Source: CAKKQX01 sp963734595
GTDB lineage: Bacteria > Pseudomonadota > Gammaproteobacteria > Burkholderiales > SG8-41
Direction: 5' to 3'
Length of the DNA stretch: 64,000 nt
Assembly (NCBI GenBank): GCA_963734595.1
Contig: CAVTHV010000018.1
Coordinates: forward strand, 1 to 64,000
Part shown: positions 29,438-40,395 of the stretch, piece after piece
Layout: each line of letters begins with the position of its first letter
How positions within the stretch are numbered: the stretch's first letter is position 1
Notes under the pieces: generated by a model
Told to the model about the DNA's origin: nothing
Database searches by the model: none
What the model saw: only the letters and a program-made list of their open reading frames with translations
Position numbers and translations under genes: made by a program

Positions 29438-31063
29438 ATGTTCTCCGCCGCCTACCGCTGGATCGACGACAACATCCTCGAACTCGGACGCGAGCTGCGG
29501 CTGTCGTACCTGCCGCCGCTGATGGTGTACATGGCGGCCGGCATTTCGGGCCTGACCGGCATCGTCGGCACGTTCTTCGTCAAGGATTATCTGGGGCTGT
29601 CGGCTGCGTTCCTGGCGGCGCTGGGCTTCTGGGCCGGCATCCCCTGGGCGCTGAAGATGCCGATCGGCCACGTGGTGGACCTCATCTGGCGCTGGAAAGG
29701 CGGGCTCGTCTACCTCGGCGCCACGCTGATCGCCGCGAGCCTGCTGATCATGGTCGGCCTCATCAGCGAGCGCGCGGCGATGGCGGCGGTGATGCCGGTG
29801 GAAGCGTGGTACGTGCTGAGCGTGCTGCTGTCGCCGGTCGGTTACGTGATCCAGGATGCGGTGGCCGATGCGATGACGGTGGAGGCGGTGCCGCGCGTGG
29901 ACGCCGAAGGGCGCGAGATCGACGCCGAGCGCCGCAAGCTCATGCATACCACGATGCAGACGCTGGGGCGCGTCGCCATCATCGGCGGCTCGGTGTTCGT
30001 GGCGCTCATCAATCTCTACGTCTTCTCCGGAACCCAGCAGCTGTCCGCAGCCGAGAAGGCGCAGATCTATCGCGAGATCTATCTGATGGCGCTGGCGATC
30101 CCCGCGATTTCGGTGCTCGGCGTGATGATCGCCTCGTGGCTGAAGTCGCGTGAAAAAAAACGGCTGCTGGCGCGCGGCCTCGATGCGCAGGCGGTGCGCG
30201 CGCTGCTCATCGAACCGGAAGACCGGCCCGCGCCCAACTGGTGGATCCTCGGCGGCAGCCTGCTGTTCGTCGCCTTCACGCTGGTCATGGGTTTCAGCGA
30301 TTTCCGCTATAACGAAGAAGTCATTTTCGCCGGCTCGTTCGCGATCATCGCCTTCCTGATCGCGCGCCTGACGCGCGTGCTGGATCCGGAAGCGCGCGCC
30401 ACGCTGGTCGGCACCGCCATCGTCGTCTTCATTTTCCGCGCCATCCCCGGGCCCGGCGAGGGCGTCACCTGGTGGATGATCGACGTGCTCGGCTTCGACC
30501 AGCAGTTCCTGTCGGTGCTGTCGCTGATCGCGAGCGCGCTGACGCTCATCGGCATGTTCATTTTCCGGCGCTTCATGGCCGAGCGCTCGATCGCCTATGT
30601 CGTGGGTTTTCTCACGGTGGTCGGCACCGCGCTGTCCTTGCCCATCGTCGGCATGTATTTCGGCCTGCACCACTGGACCATGGCGATGACCGGCGGCGTG
30701 GTCGATGCGCGGTTCATCGCGCTGGTGAACACCGCGCTCGAATCGCCGCTGGGCCAGATCGCCATGATTCCGATGCTCGCCTGGATCGCGCGCTCCGCGC
30801 CCTCGAATCTCAAGGCGACTTATTTTGCCGTCATGGCCTCTTTCACCAATCTCGCGCTGTCGCTGTCCCAGCTCGGCACCAAATACCTCAATGAGATCTT
30901 CATCGTCACGCGCGAGGTGAGGGACCACGCGAGCGGCGCGATCCGGGTCGCGGCCGATTACAGCGATCTCGGCATGCTGCTCATCGTGCAGCTCGCGATC
31001 GGCCTCGCGCTGCCGCTGGCCGCCATCCTGTTTGCGCGGCTCACCCGGTTCCGCAGCGCGTAG
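29438..31063 (+). CDS. MFS/BT1-like membrane transporter
   Basis: A 541-aa polytopic protein with about twelve hydrophobic segments. Blocks such as LGLSAAFLAALGFWAGIPWALKM, then the VVDLIW loop, and SPVGYVIQDAVADAMTVE recall folate-biopterin (BT1) and related major facilitator proteins, but a long charged loop (about residues 155-195) is unusual. The substrate is unknown. It begins two bases after the AddA-like stop codon; an ATG three codons earlier (29429) would overlap that stop. Both starts are plausible. The junction suggests co-transcription with the repair genes. Confidence 0.72.
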   Translation: MFSAAYRWIDDNILELGRELRLSYLPPLMVYMAAGISGLTGIVGTFFVKDYLGLSAAFLAALGFWAGIPWALKMPIGHVVDLIWRWKGGLVYLGATLIAASLLIMVGLISERAAMAAVMPVEAWYVLSVLLSPVGYVIQDAVADAMTVEAVPRVDAEGREIDAERRKLMHTTMQTLGRVAIIGGSVFVALINLYVFSGTQQLSAAEKAQIYREIYLMALAIPAISVLGVMIASWLKSREKKRLLARGLDAQAVRALLIEPEDRPAPNWWILGGSLLFVAFTLVMGFSDFRYNEEVIFAGSFAIIAFLIARLTRVLDPEARATLVGTAIVVFIFRAIPGPGEGVTWWMIDVLGFDQQFLSVLSLIASALTLIGMFIFRRFMAERSIAYVVGFLTVVGTALSLPIVGMYFGLHHWTMAMTGGVVDARFIALVNTALESPLGQIAMIPMLAWIARSAPSNLKATYFAVMASFTNLALSLSQLGTKYLNEIFIVTREVRDHASGAIRVAADYSDLGMLLIVQLAIGLALPLAAILFARLTRFRSA

Positions 31064-31215
31064 GGCAGGTCGGGGATACCCCTACCGGAAGCGGGCGGCC
31101 TGGTGGATAATAAGGCCGCTTCTCGTGAAAAAAGAAAAAAGTACGCTTCCGGGGAGGAGGCTTGCACAATCTCAGCCTGTTCGCGTTGCCGCACTTTTCT
31201 TAAGGGGAGAATGCC
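31064..31215. other. Short intergenic region with a hairpin
   Basis: The gap holds an imperfect GC stem pairing AAGCGGGCGGCCT with AGGCCGCTT (about 31089-31120), which may weaken readthrough from the transporter gene. A GGGGAG Shine-Dalgarno at about 31204 serves the next gene. Confidence 0.4.
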
Positions 31216-32181
31216 ATGAAGCTGCATATTGTTGCGTTATGTACCATCGCGCTGGGATTGGGAGGGAGCCTGGCGTCGCCGCTCGCGCTTGCGCAGGCGC
31301 CGGCGGACGGGGTGATCCTGGAGAAAAACATCCCGATCAAGGTGACTGAAGTCGCGCCGGGACTGTTTTTCCAGTACCACCACCAGGAGTCGAACAACGC
31401 GTTTCTGGTCACCGACGAAGGCGTGCTCGTCATCGACACGCGCCAGCATCCGCGCCGCGCCGAAGAGCTGCTCGCGACCATACGCAAATACACGGACAAG
31501 CCCATCAAATGGGTCGTCAACACCCACGCGCACGGCGACCACTACTTCGGCAATATCGTGTTCAAGCGCGAAGGCGCGACCTTCATCGCGCACCGCGACA
31601 CGGCGGGCATGATGAAGGCGCACCTCGATGTCGAAATGAAGCGGCGCCAGGGATATTTCAAACAGCGGCAGTACGATCCCGCCGAAGTGAAGCTGGTGAT
31701 GCCCGACGTGACCTTTGATTCCAAGGCCACGATCACGCTCGGCGGCCGTACCATCGAGCTGTTGTACATGGGCCCCGGTCAGAACCCGGGCGACACGCTG
31801 GTCTACTTTCCGAAAGAGCGCGTGATTTACACCGGCGGGCCGTTCTCCAAGAACAGCTGGCCCAATCCGTCGTTCACGCCGTCGATGTCGAACTGGGTCG
31901 TGCTCCTGAGGAAAATCGCCGCGATGGACGTGGACATTTACCTGGGCGGCCACGGCGATATCGGCAACAAGGAGGACGTGCTGCACGAAGCGCAGATGCT
32001 GTCCGATTTCGACGCCGGCATGCGGGAGGCGGTGGCCAAGGGCATGAGCAAGGACGACATCGTCAAGAACGTGAAGTTCGAGAAATACAAGGACGTGCGC
32101 AATTACTACCGCATGAACCTTTTCATCGGCAGCTATTACCACTTCCTGACCACCGGCCGCCCGCAAAACGCCTACCCGTAA
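31216..32181 (+). CDS. Exported MBL-fold metallohydrolase
   Basis: A 321-aa metallo-beta-lactamase-fold protein with a signal peptide (cleavage near ALAQA, residues 25-27). The zinc-binding motif THAHGDHYFGN is clear, followed by FIAHRDTAGMM, GPGQNPGDTLVYFP and GGHGDIGNKED, the further metal-ligand positions. It acts in the periplasm. The family includes lactamases, lactonases, sulfatases and quinoprotein relay/SoxH-like enzymes, so the substrate cannot be read here. The GGGGAGAATGCC before the ATG fixes the start. Confidence 0.88.
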   Translation: MKLHIVALCTIALGLGGSLASPLALAQAPADGVILEKNIPIKVTEVAPGLFFQYHHQESNNAFLVTDEGVLVIDTRQHPRRAEELLATIRKYTDKPIKWVVNTHAHGDHYFGNIVFKREGATFIAHRDTAGMMKAHLDVEMKRRQGYFKQRQYDPAEVKLVMPDVTFDSKATITLGGRTIELLYMGPGQNPGDTLVYFPKERVIYTGGPFSKNSWPNPSFTPSMSNWVVLLRKIAAMDVDIYLGGHGDIGNKEDVLHEAQMLSDFDAGMREAVAKGMSKDDIVKNVKFEKYKDVRNYYRMNLFIGSYYHFLTTGRPQNAYP

Positions 32182-32356
32182 TCCGCGCGTTTTCCCCAGC
32201 GGGTCCGACGGGTGCCGGCATGAGAGGACTGTCCTGCGCATGCTCCCCGTCGCCGTGTGGGCGATCGGCCGGTTTCTTGATCTTCCGCAAAGATTTGCGC
32301 CGCCTTCGCTTTATACTGGCTGCGCCTGATGAAGCCAACCTGGGGAGGGCGCAGCC

Positions 32357-33726
32357 GTGACCGAAACCGTCAAGTACCTGCTCGACGAAACCCACATCCC
32401 GAAATTCTGGTACAACATCGTGGCGGACCTGCCGTCGCCGCCGCCCCCGGTGCTGCACCCGGGGACGCTGCAGCCGGTCGGCCCCGACGATCTCGCGCCG
32501 CTGTTTCCGATGTCGCTGATCCAGCAGGAGGTGAGCACCGAGCGCGAGATCGAGATTCCGGGGCCGGTGCGCGACATCTACCGGCAATGGCGGCCGACGC
32601 CGCTGTTCCGCGCGCGCCGGCTGGAGAAGGCGCTCGACACCCCGGCGCGCATCTACTACAAGTACGAAGGCGTGAGCCCCGCCGGCATCCACAAGCCCAA
32701 CACCGCGGTGGCGCAGGCGTTCTACAACAAGGAAGCCGGCATCAAGACGCATCGCCACCGAGACCGGCGCCGGCCAGTGGGGCTCGTCGCTCGCCTTCGC
32801 CGGCGCGCTGTTCGGCATCGACGTGCAGGTGTTCATGGTGCGCGTCTCCTACGACCAGAAGCCCTACCGCCGCGCGCTGATGGAAACCTATGGCGCGCGC
32901 TGCGTCGCCTCGCCCTCGGACGAGACCCAGTCCGGCCGCGCGATCCTCGCGAAGAACGCCAAACATCCCGGCAGCCTCGGCATCGCGATCTCGGAAGCGG
33001 TCGAGGTCGCGGCCAGCCGCGACGACACCAAGTACGCGCTCGGCTCGGTGCTGAATCACGTGCTGCTGCACCAGACGGTGATCGGCCAGGAGGCGATGAC
33101 GCAGTTCGAGATGGCGGACGATTATCCCGACGTCATCGTCGGCTGCACCGGCGGCGGCTCCAACTTCGCCGGCATCGTGTTCCCGTTCCTCGGCGCGCAG
33201 CTGCGCGGCGGCAAGAAGGTGCGCATCGTCGCGGTCGAGCCCGCGGCCTGCCCGAGCCTGACGCGCGGCAAGTACGCGTACGACTTCGGCGACACCGCGC
33301 ATCTGACGCCGCTCACCAAGATGCACACGCTGGGCTCGACGTTCACGCCGCCGGGCTTCCACGCCGGCGGCCTGCGCTATCACGGCATGGCGCCGCTGGT
33401 GAGCCACCTGAAGGAACTCGGCCTGATCGAGGCCGTCGCCTATCACCAGGTCGACGTGCTTCGAGGCGGGCGTGCAGTTCGCGCGCGCCGAAGGCATCGT
33501 GCCGGCGCCGGAAGCGAACCACGCGGTGCGCGGCGCGATCGACGAGGCGCTGAAGTGCAAGAAGGAGGGCGTGTCGCGCGCGATCCTGTTCAACCTGTGC
33601 GGCCACGGCCACTTCGACATGCAGGCCTACATCGACTACTTCGCCGGCAAGCTGACCGACCAGGAGTACGACGAGGCGGAGCTGGCGATGGCGCTCGCCG
33701 GGCTGCCTTCGGTCAAGGCGGCGTAA
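32357..33726 (+). CDS. TrpB2-type tryptophan synthase beta chain, frameshifted
   Basis: A PLP enzyme of the TrpB2 group, about 455 aa, joining indole and serine to tryptophan or acting as a serine deaminase-like salvage enzyme. PLP lysine in GIHKPNTAVAQAFYNKEAG, phosphate-binding CTGGGSNFAGI and the ETGAGQWGSSLAFA motif are visible. Frames break near 32750 (one extra A after ATCAAG) and near 33462 (one extra C after GACGTG). The GTG start has a GGGGAGGG Shine-Dalgarno. TrpA and the main trpB are not in the window; TrpB2 often stands alone. Confidence 0.9.
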
Positions 33727-33764
33727 CGGCCGGAAGGAAACTCTATTCCGTTGTTTTTATTTAT

Positions 33765-35011
33765 TTATTTGTAGTGCTGGCGGGGGTCCGTTGACCGGTG
33801 AACTGCAAGTCCCGGTGACGGCGCACCGAGAAAATTCAGGCGGTGACGTCGTACCTGCACCGGCAGCCGGTGCAGGCATTCCGCGCCGTCCCGGGTGATG
33901 CGAAACAGGTTGCCCGAGCTGCACGCCGGCGCGCTCGTCATGCGTGACGACATTGGGCTGCACCACGACGCACATGTTCTCCTCGAAGGTGAACTGCGGC
34001 CCGGGTGCGCCGCGCCGCGCGGAGGACTCGCGCGTGCCGATGCTGGGCGGCAGCAGCCCGATGCCGAAGCCGTGAAGAAAACCGTCGTTGATGGTGAAGC
34101 CGCGCGCGGCGATCACTGCCGCCGCGTCGAGCACGTCCTCGCTGGTGGCGCCGGCGCGCAGCGCTTCGACGCACCGCTCGTACGATTCGAGCGCCAGTGT
34201 CCCATAGTTTTTTGTAGAGGTCGCTGGGCTCCGACTGCACGAAAATCGGACGGTGCATCTGTCCGGAATAGCCCCAGAAGCTCACGCTGATCTCGGTATT
34301 GATCACGTCGCCGCGCTCGATCACGCGGTCGGAAAGGTTCTGCCGCGGTACGCATGCGCCCTCTCCTTCCTGCGCGCCGGACGAAATATAGCAAAGATGC
34401 GGCAGGCCGCCGCGTCCGAGCGCATCCGCCTCGATCAGTGCGCCGAGCTCGTACTCGCGCATGCCGGGCTTCACGTTGGCGATCAGGCGTTCGAGCGCCG
34501 CGTCGGTGAACGCCGCGCCCTGCCGCAGCCATTCGATTTCCTCGGCGCTCTTGACCAGCCGCAGCCGGCGGAACGGCCGCGTCACGTCTTTGAACTGCCA
34601 GCCCGCGAGCTCGCGCTGCCATGCGAGATAACTCTGCACCGGCACGTCGCCGACGTAGCCGAGCGTGGCGCCGGCAAGGCCGGCGTCGATCAGGTACTTC
34701 GCGATCGTCGCCGCCGAACTCGCGCCGCCCCACTCGGTGCGGATCGCCGACGCCTCGCGCGCATTCGGCACGTGATTGAACGACTGCACGAAGATCACCG
34801 GCTCGTCCCTCGCCGTCATCACCACGTAGTTGTTGCGGTTGCCGAGGAAGCCGGACAGATAGTGGACGTCGGCGTGGTCGTGGCGCGAGACGCCCGAGTT
34901 GCCGTAGACCACCAGCGCATCGAGGCCCTCGGCGGCCATCAGCGCGCGCGCTGCGGCGTGGCGCCGCGCGAATTCTGCGGCGGAAAAGCGGGGATACAGT
35001 TCAGCAGTCAC
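33765..35011 (-). CDS. M24-family (Xaa-Pro) peptidase, frameshifted
   Basis: A pita-bread-fold metallopeptidase of the Xaa-Pro/creatinase group. The N-terminal domain has LDALVVYGNSG and DVHYLSGFLGNRNNYVVM; the C-terminal domain includes GDVINTEISVSFWGYSG (a metal aspartate region), then in other frames GFTINDGFLHGFGIGLLPP (the metal histidine region) and FEENMCVVVQPNVV (a metal glutamate). It ends LGNLFRITRDGAECLHRLP and runs about 30 residues beyond usual family ends. Frames break near 34200, in the 34130s and near 33925. Substrate unknown; many relatives in this lineage are creatinase-like enzymes of uncertain role. Confidence 0.82.
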
Positions 35012-35160
35012 GGCGGTTTCCTCCCGTTACGACTTCGGCGCAGCGTACGGCGCGGCCGGAGGCGGGTCAAGTTTCTAGGCGGCGGCCGGCAGTGGGGGTA
35101 AACTGTAAAAAAAGCCGTGCCCGGTAAGCGGCGCGGAATAAGATCACGAGGATATACACG

Positions 35161-36192
35161 ATGCGAATCAGCACATCCGTCGCTGCCCGTCATGCCGTCG
35201 TCCGGGGCCGGATTGCGCGGGTTGTCATCATTCCCGCCGCTCTGGTCCTGGTGCTCATTTCCCTATCCGCCAGTGCGGCCACCACGGACGTCAGCCGTTA
35301 TCCCGAGCGGCCGGTCCGCATCGTGGTCGGCTTCACGCCCGGGGGCGGACCCGACATCACCGCCCGCTATATCGCGCAGAAACTGGGCGAACGCCTGAAA
35401 CAGCCGGTGGTGGTGGATAACCGTCCCGGCGCGGGCGGCACCCTCGGCGCGCTGACCGTGATTCGCGCCAATCCCGACGGCTACACGCTGCTGTCGGTGT
35501 CCTCCGCGCACGCCGTTGCGCCCGCCATTTACGACAAGCTGCCATTCGACACCCGCAAGGACTTCGCCGGTATCACCCAGACCGCCAACTCCAGGTATCT
35601 GCTGGTGGTTGCGCCGTCACTCGGCGTGAAATCGCTGAAAGAGCTGCTGTCGCTTGCGCGGAACAAACCCGGCCAGCTCAACTTTTCCTCCGCCGGACTG
35701 GGCAGCGGCACGCATTTTGCGGCGGAGCAGTTCAAGAGCATGGCCAGGATCAACGTCGTCCACATCCCGTTCAAGGGCATTCCCGAGGCGCTCGCGGAGA
35801 CCATGACCGGGCGTGTGCAGTTCTTTATGGCGCCGATCGCGAATGCCGTCGGTCTGGCGAAAGAAGGCAAGCTCGTCGCGCTTGGCGTTTCCTCCGCGCA
35901 GCGCGATCCGCTGCTGCCCGACGTGCCGACTATCGCCGAGGCCGGCGTGCCCGGTTACCAGTCGGTGCTGTGGTTCGGGCTGCTGACTTCGGCGAAGGTC
36001 CCGCACCCCATCATCACGCTGCTGAACCGCGAGATCACGCTCATTCTCGGGCAGCCCGATACGCGGGCGCGCTGGATGCCGATCGGCCTTGAACCGAAAC
36101 CCACGACGCCTGCGGAATTCGACAGGCTGATTGCAGAGGACATCGCCGCATTCACCGGGATCGCCCGTGCGGCCAATATCAAGGCGCGGTAG
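35161..36192 (+). CDS. Bug/TctC-family periplasmic solute receptor
   Basis: A 343-aa TTT receptor with a longer than usual leader (about 38 residues ending SASAA). Family motifs: YPERPVRIVVGFTPGGGPD (the canonical PGG), DNRPGAGGTLG, NPDGYTLL, NVVHIPFKGIPEA and LWFGLL. GAGG precedes the ATG. It is divergent from the M24 peptidase gene and 32 bases before a PcaD-like hydrolase, so it may deliver the acid that hydrolase handles, although that pairing is inference. Confidence 0.93.
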   Translation: MRISTSVAARHAVVRGRIARVVIIPAALVLVLISLSASAATTDVSRYPERPVRIVVGFTPGGGPDITARYIAQKLGERLKQPVVVDNRPGAGGTLGALTVIRANPDGYTLLSVSSAHAVAPAIYDKLPFDTRKDFAGITQTANSRYLLVVAPSLGVKSLKELLSLARNKPGQLNFSSAGLGSGTHFAAEQFKSMARINVVHIPFKGIPEALAETMTGRVQFFMAPIANAVGLAKEGKLVALGVSSAQRDPLLPDVPTIAEAGVPGYQSVLWFGLLTSAKVPHPIITLLNREITLILGQPDTRARWMPIGLEPKPTTPAEFDRLIAEDIAAFTGIARAANIKAR

Positions 36193-36224
36193 ACTGGCGG
36201 GGGATTAGGGGCTGGGGATCAGGG

Positions 36225-37124
36225 ATGAAGGGTGATTTGAAAATAAAAAACAACGGCGTCGAAATCCATTATGAAATCGCGGGCGAGGGCTCGTGGGTGG
36301 CGCTGTCCCATTCGCTCGCCTGCAATCTGCACATGTGGGACGACCAGATGGCCGTGCTCACGCAGCGTTATAAGGTGCTGCGTTTCGACACGCGCGGCCA
36401 CGGCCGGTCGGGCGCGCCGCCGGGGCCCTACACGCTCGAGCAGATGGCGGACGACGTGAAGGGGCTGTTTGACGCGCTCGGCATCCGCCATACGCACTGG
36501 GTCGGGTTGTCGATGGGCGGCATGATCGGCGAGACTTTCGCGCTCAGGTACCCGGACGTGTTCCGGAGCATGGTGCTCGCGGACACCACCAGCCGCCGCC
36601 CGCCCGATGCGGACAAGATGTGGGGCGATCGAGTCACGCTGGCACAGGAGCGAGGCATGGAGGCGCTGGTAGAGGGCACGCTCGCGCGCTGGTTCACCGT
36701 ATCCTATCGCAATGCGCACCCGGAGGTGATGGCGCGCATCGGCGACGCCATCCGCGCGACGCCGGTCGCAGGCTTCGCCGGCTGTTGCCAGGCGATCGCC
36801 AAAATCGACGTGCTCGACCGGCTGAAAGAGATCAAATGTCCCGCGCTGGTCATGGTCGGCGACCAGGACCATGGCACGCCGCCGGAAATGGCGCGCCGGA
36901 TCCACGAGAACCTGCCCGGCTCGGAGCTGCTCATCATCCCTTCTGCCGCGCACATCTCCAACATCGAGCAGGCCGCGGTGTTCGATCAGGCGCTGCTCGG
37001 TTTCCTGGGAAGGTCGCCTGATAATTTCTGCGCAAAAAAGCCCGTCCACCGGAGTCAGGGCGGATCGCAGAATAATCGCGGCGGAAAGCTCTCTTCTACA
37101 CTTGCGGCCGGGATGCGGGCGTAG
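36225..37124 (+). CDS. Alpha/beta hydrolase, 3-oxoadipate enol-lactonase type
   Basis: A 299-aa alpha/beta hydrolase resembling PcaD, which opens 3-oxoadipate enol-lactone in the beta-ketoadipate pathway. It has FDTRGHGRSGAP, the nucleophile elbow VGLSMGG (Ser near residue 92), the acid in ALVMVGDQDHGTP, and the catalytic His in PSAAHISNIEQ. The C-terminus has about 35 residues beyond typical PcaD. No other beta-ketoadipate genes are adjacent, so a general lactonase or esterase is also possible. Confidence 0.82.
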   Translation: MKGDLKIKNNGVEIHYEIAGEGSWVALSHSLACNLHMWDDQMAVLTQRYKVLRFDTRGHGRSGAPPGPYTLEQMADDVKGLFDALGIRHTHWVGLSMGGMIGETFALRYPDVFRSMVLADTTSRRPPDADKMWGDRVTLAQERGMEALVEGTLARWFTVSYRNAHPEVMARIGDAIRATPVAGFAGCCQAIAKIDVLDRLKEIKCPALVMVGDQDHGTPPEMARRIHENLPGSELLIIPSAAHISNIEQAAVFDQALLGFLGRSPDNFCAKKPVHRSQGGSQNNRGGKLSSTLAAGMRA

Positions 37125-37127
37125 CCA

Positions 37128-38017
37128 GTGACCAGTGAAAAACCAGCATGGCCGTGCTGTTTGTCGACGTCAGCGACAGCACCAGGATTTACGAGGCGCT
37201 TGGCGACACCGCGGCGTTCGGCGCGGTGCGCGGATGCCTCGACTGCTGCAGGGCATTACCAAGGCGTTCGACGGCCGCGTCGTGAAGACGATCGGCGACG
37301 GCGTGATGTGCGTTTCCCACCGCGGACGTTGCGGCGATCGCGGCGAGCGACATGCAGATGCGGATCTCGCGGCGACCGAATAAAGGCGAGACGAAGCTCA
37401 CGATCCGCGCCGGTTTCTCTAGGGCCGGTGATCCAGGACGGCGATGACGTCTTCAGCGACTCGGTCAACGTCGCCGCGCGCATGGCGGGCCTGGCGCTTT
37501 CCGGGCAAGTGATTACCTCGGGCCCGACGGCTCCGCCTGTTGTCCCCGCATTTGCGCAATTTCACGCGTCGCCTCGATGCGTTGCCGGTGAAGGGAAAAG
37601 CGGAAGAGGTGGAGGTCACGAACTGCTGTGGCAGACCGGTTCCGACCACACCGTCATGCCCATGCGCACCCGGCCAAGGACGTTGACACCGGCGCGGCCA
37701 GCCTGCATATCACATATCGCGGCGTGGCCACCACGTTCAAGCGCGGGGCTTCGTTCGGGCGCGACCCGGCGAACACCGTCGTGGTGACCGATCCGACGGC
37801 GTCGCGGCTCCACGCGCGAGTTGAGCTGCGCGGCGGCAAATTCATCTTGATCGACCAGAGCAGCTACGGGACCTTCGTCACCATCGACGGCGGCAGCGAA
37901 ATCCGGCTGCGGCGCGAGGAGATGATCCTGCACGGCAGTGGTATCATCGCTTTCGGCCACAGCGCCCGTGACACCGGTGCCGAAGTCGTCGAGTTCCGTT
38001 GCGAATGGGGTGCCTAG
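37128..38017 (+). CDS. Class III nucleotide cyclase with FHA domain, frameshifted
   Basis: A cytoplasmic signalling protein, about 295 aa. The cyclase domain is complete when frames are joined: AVLFVDVSDSTRIYEALGD (first metal Asp), VVKTIGDGVMC (second metal Asp), then SVNVAARMAGLALSGQV. After a linker the C-terminal FHA domain reads FGRDPANTVVVTD, ASRLHARVEL and SSYGTFVT, the phosphothreonine-binding pattern. Breaks fall near 37148, 37245, 37315, 37418 and 37540. I start at the GTG at 37128. The Ser/Thr kinase 170 bases downstream is a likely partner whose phosphorylation the FHA could read. Confidence 0.82.
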
Positions 38018-38186
38018 AGCTTGCTCGGGGGTAGACCGGCGAGAAGAACGCCGCCGCGAACCAGATTGGGCGCGGGACCTGCGATTTCCGGAACGCTGTG
38101 CGGTGCCCAATGACATTTCCGGACGCTATCGCTAAGATACTAGTCTCGGCCGCGCTCCAGCGGCGCACCTTGTATCCGAAAACGCG

Positions 38187-39958
38187 ATGACCATCAGCAT
38201 GCTCGGGCGCTACCAGATCGTGTCCCAGCTCGGTAAGGGTGCTATGGGCACCGTCTACCGCGCCTTGGATCCGGCCATCGAGCGCACCGTCGCGATCAAG
38301 ATCCTCAATTCGAACCTCGCCGACGAAAACATGGGTGAGGTGAAGGAACGGTTCCTGCGCGAGGCGAAATCGGCCGGGCGGCTCAGCCACCCGAACGTCG
38401 TCACCATCTACGATGTCGGCGAGGCCGGGGGCATCGCTTATATCGCGATGGAATATCTCGAAGGCCGCTCACTGCGCCAGGTGCTCGATTCCGGTGCGTC
38501 GCTCCCGCTCCATGTGATCAGCGACATCGTCGCCCAGATCGCCGATGCCCTTGATTATGCCCAGCGCTCGGGCATCGTCCATCGCGATATCAAGCCCGCC
38601 AATATCATGCTCTCGTCGGCGGGCGTGGCGAAGCTCGCCGATTTCGGCATCGCCTCCATGCCGTCGTCATCGATGACGCAGACCGGGGCGATGCTCGGCT
38701 CGCCCAAGTACATGTCGCCCGAGCAGGTGCTGGGGCAGCCCGTGGACGGGCGCTCGGATATTTTCTCGCTGGGCGTCGTGCTCTACGAGATGCTCGGCGC
38801 GGAGGACTCCATTCGAGCTGCCGGATATCACCACGTTTTCGCTGATGCAGCGCATCGTCAACGTGCCGGCGCCGCGTTTCTCCGAATTGGGAATGGATGT
38901 CCCGGCCGCGTTCGACCTCATTCTTGCGCAGGCGCTGGCCAAGCGCCCCGATGACCGCTTCCAGCGCGCCATCGAATTTGCCAACGGACTGCGCAACTAC
39001 AACCGGTCTGCGGGGGCGGCCGTGACGGTGATCGCGCCGCCCGTTGAGGACACGCGTTTAGTGCGTCGCACCCTGGACGACACCCTGGCGGACACCCAGC
39101 CGCCCCGGGACGATGCGGCGGAGCAGGAGAAGATGGCGAGGCTGCTCGAGGATCTCGAGGTGTTCTCGCAGAATTTCGAGAAGGAAGAGGAGCGCAGGCG
39201 CGCCGAAATGGCGGCCGCGCGGGCCGCGGCCGAGGCGGCGGCAAGGGCCGAGGCGGAGGAGGAAAGGCAGAAACAGGATGCGGCGGCGGCGTCCAGGGCG
39301 AAGAGCGCGCTCATCGACATCCTGCAGCGGCAAGCGCAGGCGAAAGCCCAGCAGCGCCCGGGGCAACCGTCACCCGAATCGGTGCGGGCGCTCGATTCGA
39401 AGCTGCGCAAGGCGTTCAACTACCTGGTGGAATTCGTGCGCCTGCTCAATGACGTATCACCGGCGTTCAATGGCAAACTCACCCTGATCTACGTCGGCAG
39501 CCTGCCGGAGGCGACGGTCGGTAACGCCCTGGTCAACTATCGCATGAAAAAGGTCGAGGACTTCGAGGCGATCGATCACATTGCGCTCAGCTACCGCATG
39601 AGCTCGGAGCAGAAGGCGCGCATCAGCCTGAACCAGGCCGAGGCGCGGGCGCTGAAAGCGCAGATGGACCGCTCCCGTATCAAGTACGAGGAGCGCGAGG
39701 AGAAGAAGGATTACGGTAAAGTGCCGCGCATCGCCATTGCGATCGAGGGCAACATCCCGGCGAACGCCACGCTGCGCGCCGACTATGGCGCGTTTGCGAT
39801 ACGGTTCGAATGCTTCAACGTCGGCCATGATCGGCACGGCGAATTACCAAATCGGCGCCGATCAGCTCGACGAGGCAACCATCGAGGAATTCGGCAAATT
39901 AATTCTTGGTTTTCCGAGCCGTTTCCCGGAATTCAGACAGAGCACCGGGGTCAGTTAG
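38187..39958 (+). CDS. Ser/Thr protein kinase with coiled coil and unknown C-terminal domain, frameshifted
   Basis: A Hanks-type kinase of about 590 aa. Kinase domain: LGKGAMGTVYRALD, the VAIKIL lysine, HRDIKPANIM, LADFGIAS, SPKYMSPEQVLG and DIFSLGVVLYEML. After it comes a highly charged Ala/Glu/Arg coiled coil (about residues 325-390) and a further 180-residue domain (LRKAFNYLVEFVRLLND, then FNVGMIGTANYQIG) that I do not recognise. There is no transmembrane segment or PASTA repeat, so it appears soluble. Frames break near 38812 and 39830, each healed by one base. It lies downstream of the cyclase-FHA gene; no phosphatase is present. Confidence 0.87.
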
Positions 39959-40395
39959 GCGAGCCCGCACTTGTTTCGTAATATGGTTGTTTTAATTGTA
40001 ATATTTTAATTACTCGAAGCGTGGCCCGGATCGCGGCTGCACGGCTCGGATGAGGCGAGACCGCAAAGCGGATGGTGACAGGCGGCTACGCGAGTAGAAT
40101 CTTGGAATTCGGCCATGCCGCAGCGGTTCAATCAATAACAAACGCTCGCTACTGCAAAGGGGATTTCCGCCGGAATTTGCATTCGTTTCACAAATCCAGG
40201 AATTTGACCGGGAAGCGGGAGGCATCTGAAAGGTCATTGCCGCTCGCGGGTAATCTGCGAGCAGCGTCTCGCCTTGTGGCGATCACCAACGCTTACGCCG
40301 GGAATATGAAAAAGCAATCCGTATATTCGCTGGCGTTCCAATGGATTCGTCCTGATTTCGTCCGGGAATAGCGCCGACAAAGTAGGGGAGAGGAA
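39959..40395. other. Intergenic region before the liv operon
   Basis: This 437-base region starts with an unusually AT-rich stretch (about 39978-40015) and shows no convincing gene. A GGGGAGAGGAA Shine-Dalgarno ends it just before the livH GTG. The operon promoter presumably lies here but I cannot place it with confidence. Confidence 0.5.

Noticed and set aside
29219..30928. Minus-strand open frame of 569 codons, very His/Arg/Asp/Gln rich
   Set aside because: Antisense to the transporter gene, whose hydrophobic codons read backwards give this composition.
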